Shown here: positions 18,525 through 27,882 of the stretch, piece by piece | How positions within the stretch are numbered: position 1 is the first letter of the stretch | How the letters are laid out: every line of letters starts with the position of its first letter | NCBI GenBank assembly: GCA_021200695.1 | Contig: JAJQGF010000010.1 | Location: forward strand, 1-32,519 | Origin: Lachnospiraceae bacterium | Lineage (GTDB): Bacteria; Bacillota; Clostridia; Lachnospirales; Lachnospiraceae | Reading direction: 5' to 3' | DNA: 32,519 nt | The notes under the pieces: generated by a model | Databases searched by the model: none | What the model saw: only the letters and a program-made list of their open reading frames with translations | What the model was told of the DNA's origin: nothing | Position numbers and translations under genes: made by a program

Positions 18525-19514
18525 TTAAGCATTATTACAGATTTCCCTGAGGGCATCCGTGAGGGCATCCATCTGAGCGTCAGTTCCGATTGTTATACGC
18601 ACTGAATTGCTTATCCTCGGCTTATCCCAATATCTCACATATATATCCCTTTCTCTGAGCTTTGTAAAAATTTCCTTCGCGGGTACAGCTTCATGCGATG
18701 CAAAAATAAAATTCGCACAAGAGTCAGGAAAAGTAAATTTCAAATCCCTAAGCACATTTTTAATTCTCTCTCTTGTAGCAATGATTTTACCCGTAATCTC
18801 TTTAAAATAAGCTTCATCCCTGACTGCCTCCACACCTATCACCTGCGAAGGCATATTTATTGTATACGAGTTAAATGAGAATTTGACATCCTTCAGATAT
18901 TGTATAAGCCTTTCATTTCCTATACAGAAGCCAATTCTCATACCTGCCATTGCACGTGATTTTGAAAAGGTCTGGACTATAAGCAGATTATCATATTTTT
19001 CAAGAAGCGGAAGCGCGCTTACTCCTCCAAAATCAATATATGCCTCATCAACTATAACTACAACACCGGGATTCGCCTTTACAATCTCCTCAACAGTATC
19101 AAGGCTCTCCAGAAGTCCCGTTGGCGCATTTGGATTGGGAAATATTATGCCGCCGTTAGGCTGTTTATAATCATTTGGATTAATGTGCCAGCTTTCATCG
19201 AGAGGGCAGGTCTTATATGGAATCCGATAGAGCTTTGCCCATACATCGTAAAAGGAATATGTCACGTCGGGAAACAGTATTGGCAGGCTTCCGTTAAAAA
19301 ACGTCAAAAATGCCATAGACAGTACATCGTCTGAGCCCACCCCCACAAACACCTGCTCCTTTTTTACATGATAATAGTCTGCCAAAGCACAGGTAAGCGA
19401 AGCAGTGTTTGAATCAGGGTACAGTCTGATAGCGTTGCAGTCCATGCCCGCCGCCAATCTGGCAACACCCGGCGCCGGCGGATATGGACACTCATTTGTA
19501 TTAAGCTTTATCAT
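18525..19514 (-). CDS. hisC: histidinol-phosphate aminotransferase (5' end appears frameshifted; homologous coding extends to about 19582)
   Basis: MIKLNTNECPYPPAPGV...PDSN...FPNPNAPTG...VDEAYIDFGG...QTFSKSRAMAGMRIGF. Upstream, ATG at 19582 with RBS encodes MKWEDNVRR in another frame (see findings). Confidence 0.9.
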   Translation of the reverse strand: MIKLNTNECPYPPAPGVARLAAGMDCNAIRLYPDSNTASLTCALADYYHVKKEQVFVGVGSDDVLSMAFLTFFNGSLPILFPDVTYSFYDVWAKLYRIPYKTCPLDESWHINPNDYKQPNGGIIFPNPNAPTGLLESLDTVEEIVKANPGVVVIVDEAYIDFGGVSALPLLEKYDNLLIVQTFSKSRAMAGMRIGFCIGNERLIQYLKDVKFSFNSYTINMPSQVIGVEAVRDEAYFKEITGKIIATRERIKNVLRDLKFTFPDSCANFIFASHEAVPAKEIFTKLRERDIYVRYWDKPRISNSVRITIGTDAQMDALTDALREICNNA

Positions 19515-19623
19515 ATTTTTTTTATCAGGCTGTTCTCCTGCGACATAAGGGATAGTCTTCGCACATTATCTTCCCATTTCATTATGTATTGTCCTCATTT
19601 CTGCAGATTTTACACATCAGTAA

Positions 19624-20634
19624 TTATTTTATGGCAGAGAGCTTCGCAAAATATTCTTCCGCCTGCTCATTCATTCCCAATGCCCTGTAGCATCTTACCA
19701 GGCCCTCCAAAGGTTCAATATCTCCTGCAAGCTTTTTTACAACAGGCTCAGTCTCATAGACAGCATTATAATACCATATGACTGCTTCGTCAAAGTCTCC
19801 CTCCGCCTCATAGAAAATTCCAAGCTCACAGCATATTTCCGAGCATCCGCCGCAGGCCACCAGCTTTGTCGTATATTTCATAAAGCCTGTCATATCCTTT
19901 AACACCCTCGCCGCATGTGCAGCCGCAAGACATGCTTCATTAATTTCATCAGCGCTTCTTTGGGTATCCATAGCCGATTCTTTAAAGAAATCATAGGCCA
20001 GAATAAAATCCTCATCACTGCCCGCGATAAAAAGCTCTCTTACATACATATTATGTAGGCGCTTTGAAAGATATCTGCCCTCTGAAATCTGTTTCCTAAA
20101 GGCGGCAAAATCTCTCTGAGCATGGCTTTCATGCGGCTTATGTGTTATAACTATATCACTATCAAATATTACCGGTTCAAGCCGCACCGTCTCATGGATT
20201 GACTCCTCCCACACAAATGTCCTCAACCGTCTGAAAAGCTTTGGCCTATACTCCTCGTCATAATTATATACTGCTCCAAACTCAAGCTGATTGCCATATT
20301 TCATTTGTACTATATCTATTTCCGGCAGCAGCTTATCCTTAAGCAGGGCAAATTTTTCTCTATTATCAGATGTCAGGAGCTCATCGGCATCAGCAGAATA
20401 TATATACTCCTGCGTGGCCTTTGAGAATGCAAAATTTCTGGCCGCTGAAAAGTCATCTGTCCATTTAAAATCAAAGATTTTGTCTGTGTAATGCGATGCT
20501 ATTTCCTTAGTCCGGTCCAATGAGCCGGTATCCACGATAATTATCTCGTCCATAAGACCGGATAAGCTGTCAAGGCATCTTGCAAGAACCTTTTCTTCAT
20601 TTTTCACTATCATACATAAGGAAATTGTAACCAT
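19624..20634 (-). CDS. family 2 glycosyltransferase with C-terminal TPR-like region
   Basis: MVTISLCMIVKNEEKVLARCLDSLSGLMDEIIIVDTGSLDRTKEIA; YSADADELLT. Confidence 0.9.
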   Translation of the reverse strand: MVTISLCMIVKNEEKVLARCLDSLSGLMDEIIIVDTGSLDRTKEIASHYTDKIFDFKWTDDFSAARNFAFSKATQEYIYSADADELLTSDNREKFALLKDKLLPEIDIVQMKYGNQLEFGAVYNYDEEYRPKLFRRLRTFVWEESIHETVRLEPVIFDSDIVITHKPHESHAQRDFAAFRKQISEGRYLSKRLHNMYVRELFIAGSDEDFILAYDFFKESAMDTQRSADEINEACLAAAHAARVLKDMTGFMKYTTKLVACGGCSEICCELGIFYEAEGDFDEAVIWYYNAVYETEPVVKKLAGDIEPLEGLVRCYRALGMNEQAEEYFAKLSAIK

Positions 20635-20702
20635 ACCGCACCTTCTGCCGCTTATGCAAATTTACAGAGCCTCAAAAAGAATTACAAATTTAAAATAATA
20701 TA

Positions 20703-21317
20703 TCACTTTCCATGTAAAAAAACAAGCAGATTAATCCAGAAGGCCATGGTTATATAGGGCACAAATGGCACGGGAGTCTTTAAATTTCCCTTTTTGTCTA
20801 TGTTTCCTGCAAAATACTGCGCCGCGGACAATAGAAAAAAAGAAAATATCATATGCATTAAAAAGCCCGTAATGTCCATGCCGAAAATGCTCTCCATAAC
20901 AGCACATATACAGAAGGCATGGCAGTCTGCCCTGCCATACAGCTTTACAAGGAAAATTTCCTGAATAACAAAAAACAGTGTAAGACATACCAGCCCCCAT
21001 ACAGATACAGGATGCCATATGTATATTATAAGCTCTGATGCCGCCGCAAGCCACCATATAAAATCATATACCTTATTTGAAAGCATATCCATAACAGACG
21101 CAAAAAGTATGCAGCCCGACAGAATTCCCATGAGTATAATATCCGTTATATTATCAAATTTTTCCATAACGCTTCCCACAGACAAAACGCATGTACTGCA
21201 GACGGAGGCAGCGGCGGATATAAGCAGTAAATATCCGCGGCCGTTGCCTGAAAGCTCTGGCGCCTCCTGCAAATCCCACTTTTTAGCCAGTGCGAAGCCC
21301 GAAAACAGTATTATCAT
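20703..21317 (-). CDS. A24-family prepilin peptidase-like protein (CpaA/TadV-like); start uncertain, probably upstream of 21317
   Basis: Hydrophobic, with FASVMDMLSNKVYDFIWW and GRADCHAFCICA, which look like the paired aspartate motifs of A24 peptidases, and PFVPYITMAFW near the C-terminus; next to tad genes. Confidence 0.75.
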   Translation of the reverse strand: MIILFSGFALAKKWDLQEAPELSGNGRGYLLLISAAASVCSTCVLSVGSVMEKFDNITDIILMGILSGCILFASVMDMLSNKVYDFIWWLAAASELIIYIWHPVSVWGLVCLTLFFVIQEIFLVKLYGRADCHAFCICAVMESIFGMDITGFLMHMIFSFFLLSAAQYFAGNIDKKGNLKTPVPFVPYITMAFWINLLVFLHGK

Positions 21318-21402
21318 ATTTATAAATATACTTATAATAAGATATACACCAAAGCTTATATCATAAATATTTTCACATATAATTAATCACCCCGCATCCA
21401 TA

Positions 21403-24400
21403 TCATCTTAATCTTGTCCTGAAATCGTCAAGCACCGTTCCTTCCACTCCCACAACACTAATTCGCGGATGCTCCTCGAGCATCTTATCACCTTTATATG
21501 CTCTCACCGTTATCTCATAACTCCGGTTTTCCGGCGTGTATAACGGTATCATAAACTGCAATGCCTCATCATGTCTGTACCCCGGAAGGTCGGTATAATC
21601 AATACAGATATTAAGCTTCGGGTTCAGCGCCGTAAGCTCATCAGGGAATTCCACTTCAACCTTATCGGCATATCCCCATGTGGATATTCTCAGAATTCCG
21701 CTTTCTCCTGACTGAAACACAGGCTCATGGGGCTCAAGTATTCTCTCTACATCAGTATGCAGCGCAAACTCAGTAGCCCCAAAGCTGTACTCACATTTGT
21801 TTCCAACATTGTCCTCCGCCGATATATATATAATGAAATCACCGCTGAAAATCGGCTCATCCTCCGTAATATCAAGATATATACTTCCGTCTTCGTCAGA
21901 CTCCCATTTGCGCTCACATGCATTATCAGAATTTATGACAGATATTTCAAAAGACCTGAGCCCACTGAGCATGTCAGCGGCATTAAGCTTAATTAATACA
22001 TTTCCCTCATCTCTGTCTATAAGCGCTATATTCTCAAGAGCCTCCATACCGCTTACTATTGGCGCCTCACCATCACCTATAATTACCAGACCGTTTTCCA
22101 AATCAGCTTCATAGTCAGAGAAAATTATCTGTCCATTTTTTTCCACTCCGGCTCGCGGAGTGACAATTATACCTTTACCTCCATCATCATATGAAATGGT
22201 AAATTTGTGCTTTACGCTAAGTCTGCGGCATCCGTCAAGCCTCTGTGCCCTCGTATACGGATAGTCCGACAGCAATGTATCTCCGTCACACTCCGTATAT
22301 ATCTCGTCGCTATTCAGTGTAATTTCCTCCGAGACAGCCGTATTTGAACAGACAACCTGATTTTTACCAATATTTTCACCGCATTCAGATTCAAAAACAG
22401 CATAATTTATCTGATAGACTTCTGAAGCCCGCCCAAGAATGTATGCCTCGTAATTCACCATAAAAGGAGTAATTCCATCACTTCGCACATAAAATACATT
22501 ATTATCCTGCCCGACAGCCCCGCTGTACACATTTTCCCCTTCCTCAAGAGATAGCTTTACAGTACATACCTGCCATGGAATATCTGTATACGGATTTATT
22601 TTTATATGTACTGTTTTTCCTACATTCCCGGCATAATCCACAGCAGCAATATGCAGATACTCCGTGTTTTTTTTCACAGATACCACCGTATATTCCTCAT
22701 CGCAGAATTCTCCATTGTACTCAGAGACTTCAAGCTCAGCTCTCTCGTCCAATACAATATAATAGCCCTTTACTCCAGTAACAATAGTGTTTGATGTTAT
22801 ATTAGAGCTGCATAAAAGCTCTGTGCTTTCCGCAATATACGATTCTGCCATATGATAGTAGGTTGTTCCAATGTCTTTTGGCGCTGACCAGACTATCTTT
22901 ACGTTTTCGGCATCCGGTGCAATTATTTCTACCGTACCCGTGTCAACTGCCTCCGGCGCATTAAGGTCCGGTGCCGACACACCCTTCAGTGATAAAATAT
23001 TTAAGAAGCCTACCTCATCAGATACGATTTCCGCATATCCGTCGCCGATGCCTCCTCCGCTGCTCTCAGTATAATAATCCGCACACCCGGTGTTTATATA
23101 ACTGCTTCCTCCGCATGCGGGTTCACTTGACAATACCTGTCCCTCCGTATAACCGCAGGTCAGCCTTTTCCCACCTTCAAGCCTGAGTGTATAAAAGGCA
23201 TGCTCTCTTACATCAACAGCCGGCATTTCCGACACAACTGTTATTGCCGTTGTCCCTGCGGGCAGCTCAATGTCCTCAATTATGTAGTATACCCTCGAGC
23301 CAAAAAAATCGGGATTAAGGTCAGCATATGTAGTTCCTCCGAAAATCCTTGCAGCCCTCGCGATGGTTTCGTCATATCCCGGGTCAAAGGAAAGGTTGCT
23401 GTAGCTGCTGATTAACTGGTCAGAATTATTATATGTCATGTGGTAAAGTCCGGGATTATCCACAGGTCCCCACTCAACTCCCCAATCCTCTTCATTTCCG
23501 TCCGAATCATAATCCTGCCACCTCGACACAACATATTTTTCGGAGCCTCTGTTTATACTGCAATAAATTCTTTCCCCATCCTGATTGTATATTGCAATGC
23601 CTCCATTCTCAATGTAATTTCCGGAGTACCCTTTTCCGCTTGTGCAGTTCTGGCAGACCTCAAGCCTTACAGCCTCAGCACCATCCGTCGGAATCTGATT
23701 TTGTGGTATTATAGTCAATGGAAAGCCCTCGTTCTCCATATCAATAAATGCCTGCCTGTATTGCTGTTCCTCTCCTAATCCATAGGAAATTACTCTCATC
23801 GGATACTCGTCATCTCCGTCTTCATAATAATACGACCATGAGGCAGCTTTTGCTGCATACTCCGAAAGAATGTCCACGGAGATGTCTTCATAGCAGCTCT
23901 GTGTATGACTGTGGATTATAAGTCTCCCTGCTTTTCCTCCGTAATATCCCCCACCGCCTCCTGCCTCGCCGTCCTCTCCGCAGATTCCGGTGGACAGTAT
24001 TCTGTCTGCTTTTCCGCCGGGCTTTCCATCGCCCATAACAGAGGCGCCTCCGCCGCCTCCCGCAACAAGTATTACTCCGCTGCGCTCTGTAGAAATAACG
24101 GTACATCCGCCTCCGTTTGCAAACATACCTCCGCTGCCTCCGCCGTTATATCCGTCTGAGCCTCCTATGGTTAATGTCACCCTCTCCCCCGAATAAAGCC
24201 ATAATCTTGCCCTGACCGTTCCGCCCTCTCCGCCGCTGAATTTATCGTATCCTCCGCCCTGCGCACCACTAGCGGTAATTATATAAAAGCCTGTATAAGG
24301 TACGGTATATATTTGCTTTTTTCCCGAAAAGGTATATTGCATTCTCAGAGACATATCGTTTCCTATGTCTGCCGCGGTGCTTATAAGCTTCCACTCGTCC

Positions 24401-25860
24401 TCATATTCGCTTCTCTGATACAGCCTGTAGCTTTTTTCCTTATTATCCTCCTGACTCCATTCCAAATCTACAGCTCCTCTTCCGTCGTTATCCGAAAGAT
24501 TATTCTCCGCATACAGCTTAAGCTCTACCCATTGGGCATACAGTGTCATATCATGTGCCGGTATCAGCTCGTCACCTGCCCCTCCGGCAGGAAGCTCAAA
24601 GCCTTCATCATAATACCAGCCGCCAAAGGAGCAGCCTTCTCTGCTTATATTGGGAAGCACGATACTGTCCGCGGCATAATTTGCCTTTATAGTGTCAATA
24701 TTTCCATCAGACGCCGTAAACCGATATATCACACCGTCAAAGCTGCCCTCAAACGGCTCCTGCTCAGTCCAGCCGGAAAAATGCATTTCACCTGTTACAG
24801 GAGACAGCTGTCCTGCACCATATGTCTCAAAGCTTACCGTATGTCCGTCAGGGGCTTTAAGCTTCTCCTCGTCAACGATATATTGAGAATAAAAGGTATT
24901 CGTTATATATGTCTTCTCTTTATTTCCAGCATACTCGCCTCCTGACGGGTCAATTACCAAGGTACTCTCAGATGCTCTCCACATGGCATACAGCACAACT
25001 GTACCCTTTTTACTGTCAATATTGCAGTCCGCAGATGTAAGATTTAAAATTTTTTCCTCATCCTCATAGGACACACCGCTTCCGTCAGGCATTGTATTCC
25101 ATCCGTCAAATTCATATCCCGGCCTCACATATCTGTTTTTGGAAAGACGCATGACAGGAGTTACCGGACTGCCCTCATATTCCTCCGCGTTGTTGTACAT
25201 ATGCCTGCTGTCCGCCATATATCCGAAATTTGTCTGTATTGTGTTTACATCATAGTGTACCTTATACTGATTTGCGGAAACCGCCTTACATTCATGCCTG
25301 CCTATAGTCCTCCCCTGCTCAAGATTGTCACACCAGGGACATAAATAATAATATGCTTTATTTCCGCCCACTTCCAGATAACTTATGGAGGCAGCGGCAG
25401 CCTCACTCATATAAAAAAGCATATCGGATATTTTCTCACCACAGTCTGCACAGTAAGCATTCCAGCCGGAATAATAATAGCGAAAGCACGGCGACCTGCC
25501 GTATGCGATTCCATGCCATTCTCCCAGGCCTGACGGATAGCTGTCATGTGTACATATGCCGGTACGGTGAACCACCACCCACTTTCCCACAGCCAGCTGT
25601 CCGCTGCGTAAGACCTTGTAATAATGCTCTCCCTCCACTAGCTGAGGAAGACTTGAGCTGATTCCGGAATACACAGTCGTTCCCTCCTGATACCATGTAT
25701 AATCAGTCTCCCCACTGTCTGTCGTCCACGCTTCCCCATCAGGGCTTAAGGAAACATAAGGGCTGTCATATATTGTTTCTGCTCTGCAGCTTATGCCGCA
25801 TTTTATCCATACTGCTGCCAGCAGCATAGCTGTTAAAAGTCTTGTAAGAGTCCTATTCAC
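21403..25860 (-). CDS. Large secreted modular protein: signal peptide, zinc-ribbon-like cysteine pairs, InlB/Listeria-Bacteroides-type repeats, ALK-like glycine-rich domain
   Basis: 1485 aa; N-terminal hydrophobic signal; CADC/CPWC; two repeats ending in YAMW and YAQW (RPGYEFDGWNTMPDGSG..., EGCSFGGWYYDEGFELP...); glycine-rich segment YTVPYTGFYIITASGAQGGGYDKFSGGEGG...LVAGGGGGAS...GEAGGGGGYYGGKAG. Confidence 0.85.
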   Translation of the reverse strand: MNRTLTRLLTAMLLAAVWIKCGISCRAETIYDSPYVSLSPDGEAWTTDSGETDYTWYQEGTTVYSGISSSLPQLVEGEHYYKVLRSGQLAVGKWVVVHRTGICTHDSYPSGLGEWHGIAYGRSPCFRYYYSGWNAYCADCGEKISDMLFYMSEAAAASISYLEVGGNKAYYYLCPWCDNLEQGRTIGRHECKAVSANQYKVHYDVNTIQTNFGYMADSRHMYNNAEEYEGSPVTPVMRLSKNRYVRPGYEFDGWNTMPDGSGVSYEDEEKILNLTSADCNIDSKKGTVVLYAMWRASESTLVIDPSGGEYAGNKEKTYITNTFYSQYIVDEEKLKAPDGHTVSFETYGAGQLSPVTGEMHFSGWTEQEPFEGSFDGVIYRFTASDGNIDTIKANYAADSIVLPNISREGCSFGGWYYDEGFELPAGGAGDELIPAHDMTLYAQWVELKLYAENNLSDNDGRGAVDLEWSQEDNKEKSYRLYQRSEYEDEWKLISTAADIGNDMSLRMQYTFSGKKQIYTVPYTGFYIITASGAQGGGYDKFSGGEGGTVRARLWLYSGERVTLTIGGSDGYNGGGSGGMFANGGGCTVISTERSGVILVAGGGGGASVMGDGKPGGKADRILSTGICGEDGEAGGGGGYYGGKAGRLIIHSHTQSCYEDISVDILSEYAAKAASWSYYYEDGDDEYPMRVISYGLGEEQQYRQAFIDMENEGFPLTIIPQNQIPTDGAEAVRLEVCQNCTSGKGYSGNYIENGGIAIYNQDGERIYCSINRGSEKYVVSRWQDYDSDGNEEDWGVEWGPVDNPGLYHMTYNNSDQLISSYSNLSFDPGYDETIARAARIFGGTTYADLNPDFFGSRVYYIIEDIELPAGTTAITVVSEMPAVDVREHAFYTLRLEGGKRLTCGYTEGQVLSSEPACGGSSYINTGCADYYTESSGGGIGDGYAEIVSDEVGFLNILSLKGVSAPDLNAPEAVDTGTVEIIAPDAENVKIVWSAPKDIGTTYYHMAESYIAESTELLCSSNITSNTIVTGVKGYYIVLDERAELEVSEYNGEFCDEEYTVVSVKKNTEYLHIAAVDYAGNVGKTVHIKINPYTDIPWQVCTVKLSLEEGENVYSGAVGQDNNVFYVRSDGITPFMVNYEAYILGRASEVYQINYAVFESECGENIGKNQVVCSNTAVSEEITLNSDEIYTECDGDTLLSDYPYTRAQRLDGCRRLSVKHKFTISYDDGGKGIIVTPRAGVEKNGQIIFSDYEADLENGLVIIGDGEAPIVSGMEALENIALIDRDEGNVLIKLNAADMLSGLRSFEISVINSDNACERKWESDEDGSIYLDITEDEPIFSGDFIIYISAEDNVGNKCEYSFGATEFALHTDVERILEPHEPVFQSGESGILRISTWGYADKVEVEFPDELTALNPKLNICIDYTDLPGYRHDEALQFMIPLYTPENRSYEITVRAYKGDKMLEEHPRISVVGVEGTVLDDFRTRLR

Positions 25861-26509
25861 ATACCTTCACCACCCTCAGCGAGCCGGATTTTAATTCGGT
25901 GTAAAAGCCTTCAACCTCAGACTTATCAATATAAACATTAATTCTCTGGGCAGCCGTCTCCGAATCACCGCTTTTTATAATTGCCCCTGAACCTGAAAAC
26001 ACCTGCTGTACATACACATTACTCCATTTAAGCTGTACAACACCCGAATCATCCGCACCGTAAATATGAATACGGTCACCCGCCCTGAGCATTCCTCCTG
26101 CAAGCTGATATACATCCTCCGCTTTAATTCCGGCTATTACAGGCTCCTCCATTCCCTCTGTCGCCTCGCTTACGCTGTCAAACATTCCATATGTCAACAG
26201 AGCCCCTCTGTCAATATTGTAATTTGCCGTCATTCCATTTAAACCTGCCAAATCCGTTACCGCAGTCTCCGGTATAAGCTTTATGTCAGCCTTTTGCACC
26301 TCTATATACCCGCCTATGTTTTCCTCCGTCATTGTCTGTCCCTTAGGGATTGATTCTGTGGCAATATAAACATCACCCTTTTCGTAATCGGAAAGGGTAT
26401 TCTTCTCAATCTGAAGCATTACCGCAAAAACCGCGGCTGCTGCAATCATTGCAGTGATAACACCTCCCATCCAAAATCCTGTATTGGAAAGCTTATTGTA
26501 AATTTTCAT
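25853..26509 (-). CDS. CpaB/RcpC-like Flp pilus assembly protein (SAF domain)
   Basis: 218 aa; TM helix then GDVYIATESIPKGQTMTEENIGGYIEVQKADIKLIPETAVTDLAGLNGMTANYNIDRGALLTYGMF (SAF-like); tad context; overlaps the following gene by 8 nt. Confidence 0.88.
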   Translation of the reverse strand: MKIYNKLSNTGFWMGGVITAMIAAAAVFAVMLQIEKNTLSDYEKGDVYIATESIPKGQTMTEENIGGYIEVQKADIKLIPETAVTDLAGLNGMTANYNIDRGALLTYGMFDSVSEATEGMEEPVIAGIKAEDVYQLAGGMLRAGDRIHIYGADDSGVVQLKWSNVYVQQVFSGSGAIIKSGDSETAAQRINVYIDKSEVEGFYTELKSGSLRVVKVCE

Positions 26510-26591
26510 AATTCCATTCTCCCTTGTATTATTTTAGAGGCAGGCAGCCGCATAAAAATTGCAGCTGCCGTATTGAACTGTGCAGTATGCT

Positions 26592-27194
26592 TCAGTTGTC
26601 AACCACATCCACCAGCTTTCCCTTCTTCGCATTTACCTGCATTCCAAAGAAAGCGCTTACAGGAAAGGAAATCTCACTGTAAACTCCCGTCGCCTCTATC
26701 ATTATTCCATTAGGTGCAAAAGCCTCACCTGTTTCCCGGAACTCCTCGCTGACAATTCCTTCATCGTTCACACTTATTATTTCAACGCCGTAATCACTCA
26801 CATTGTAAATAATATAGCATTCGATAACAGGCTTTCCTGAGAAAAGTCCGGTATTTGTATTTTCCCAATCGTCATTTAGACCGAGATTTTCTTTCAGCGC
26901 GCTTTTATATATCTCAAAATGCAGCTCGGGCTCATTTATTATCATATTGTGCGAAATACCATATTCCTCAATATCTATCAGCGCTGATGCAAGATTTGCG
27001 GCAGCAAGCGCATCCTCCATATAGAGAGCTGCCGCTTTGTATACCTCAAGCTGCAGTCCCGCGCATAATAAAACCGCAACAAAAAGAATTGAAAATAAGC
27101 CCATAGCCCACTCAACCTGCCCCATCTGATATGACAGCTTTTTATTTTTGAGATTAGTATTTGGCGGTGGAAACCCTGCGTTCATTAAATTCAT
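26592..27194 (-). CDS. TadE-like pseudopilin/pilus assembly protein
   Basis: KKLSYQMGQVEWAMGLFSILFVAVLLCAGLQLEVYKAA: Gly then Glu at the start of a TM helix, as in TadE-class pilins. Start assigned near MNLMNAGF; ORF track extends to 27293. Confidence 0.7.
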   Translation of the reverse strand: MNLMNAGFPPPNTNLKNKKLSYQMGQVEWAMGLFSILFVAVLLCAGLQLEVYKAAALYMEDALAAANLASALIDIEEYGISHNMIINEPELHFEIYKSALKENLGLNDDWENTNTGLFSGKPVIECYIIYNVSDYGVEIISVNDEGIVSEEFRETGEAFAPNGIMIEATGVYSEISFPVSAFFGMQVNAKKGKLVDVVDN

Positions 27195-27570
27195 ACTCCC
27201 CTCTGAGCTTTCCGCTGATATCAAGCACAATTCTCTGGCCATAGCCCGCAGGCTGCGTTGTCGTGTCCCCAAGCTCCCCTCCTGTAACCCCAATCTCCTC
27301 CAACTCTCTAAGCAGATTCGTCTGGTCGTCAGCAGTAAGATATCCCACTGTTTCCATTCTCAGTATATATTCCCGCGCCAGCTGCCCGACCTTAGTCTTC
27401 TGGAGCACAAGCTCAATACATCCAAAATATGAGACAACTATGACTGTCATTGCCATTATGCAAATTCCTGTGGCAGCCAATTCTCCTATGCCTCCTGCGC
27501 TCTTTAAAGCGGCTGCCCCATTAATGCTTTTTTTTAATTTTTTTATTATGTTCTTCATTTTCCCCACCAT
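27154..27570 (-). CDS. TadE/DUF4320-like pseudopilin
   Basis: Short basic leader, SAGGIGELAATGICIMAMTVIVVSYFGCIELVLQKTKVGQLAREYILRMETVGYLT; located between the Flp-like pilin and the TadE-like gene. Confidence 0.7.
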   Translation of the reverse strand: MVGKMKNIIKKLKKSINGAAALKSAGGIGELAATGICIMAMTVIVVSYFGCIELVLQKTKVGQLAREYILRMETVGYLTADDQTNLLRELEEIGVTGGELGDTTTQPAGYGQRIVLDISGKLRGEYEFNERRVSTAKY

Positions 27571-27589
27571 CTGCTCAATACGGCATGCT

Positions 27590-27802
27590 TTAAACGGATG
27601 TGCCGTTTAAAATAATCTTTGCCTTCTCAGTCATGGCGCTTACCAACGTCTGTATAAACTCAGTAAGACTGTCCTTCATTACCACGCACAGCAGGAGCGC
27701 TATTATGCAAAGGCCTACCGTCACTAATATTCCGTCGATTCCAGACTCCTTATGTATTGCAAGACTGATTATTTTGTTTGCGCCATCTTTTATTTTTTTC
27801 AC
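27590..27802 (-). CDS. Flp-like pilin
   Basis: 70 aa, GTG start; basic leader, single hydrophobic helix ESGIDGILVTVGLCIIALLLCVVMKDSLTEFIQTLV; directly after tadC. Confidence 0.65.
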   Translation of the reverse strand: MKKIKDGANKIISLAIHKESGIDGILVTVGLCIIALLLCVVMKDSLTEFIQTLVSAMTEKAKIILNGTSV

Positions 27803-27882
27803 TTTCTCACCCTTCTGCGGCGCTTTTCAGTATTGTCAGAGCCTGTGACTGCGCCGCGGACACAAGCCTGATGTAAAGCTGT

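Noticed and set aside
23900-24300. Cluster of GCC/TCC-rich triplets resembling a DNA repeat
   Set aside because: Explained by Gly-rich coding on the minus strand; not a tandem DNA repeat with a fixed unit.
24313-24945. 210-aa plus-strand ORF antisense to the giant secreted protein
   Set aside because: No domain recognised; the opposite strand is continuous coding sequence with clear repeats.
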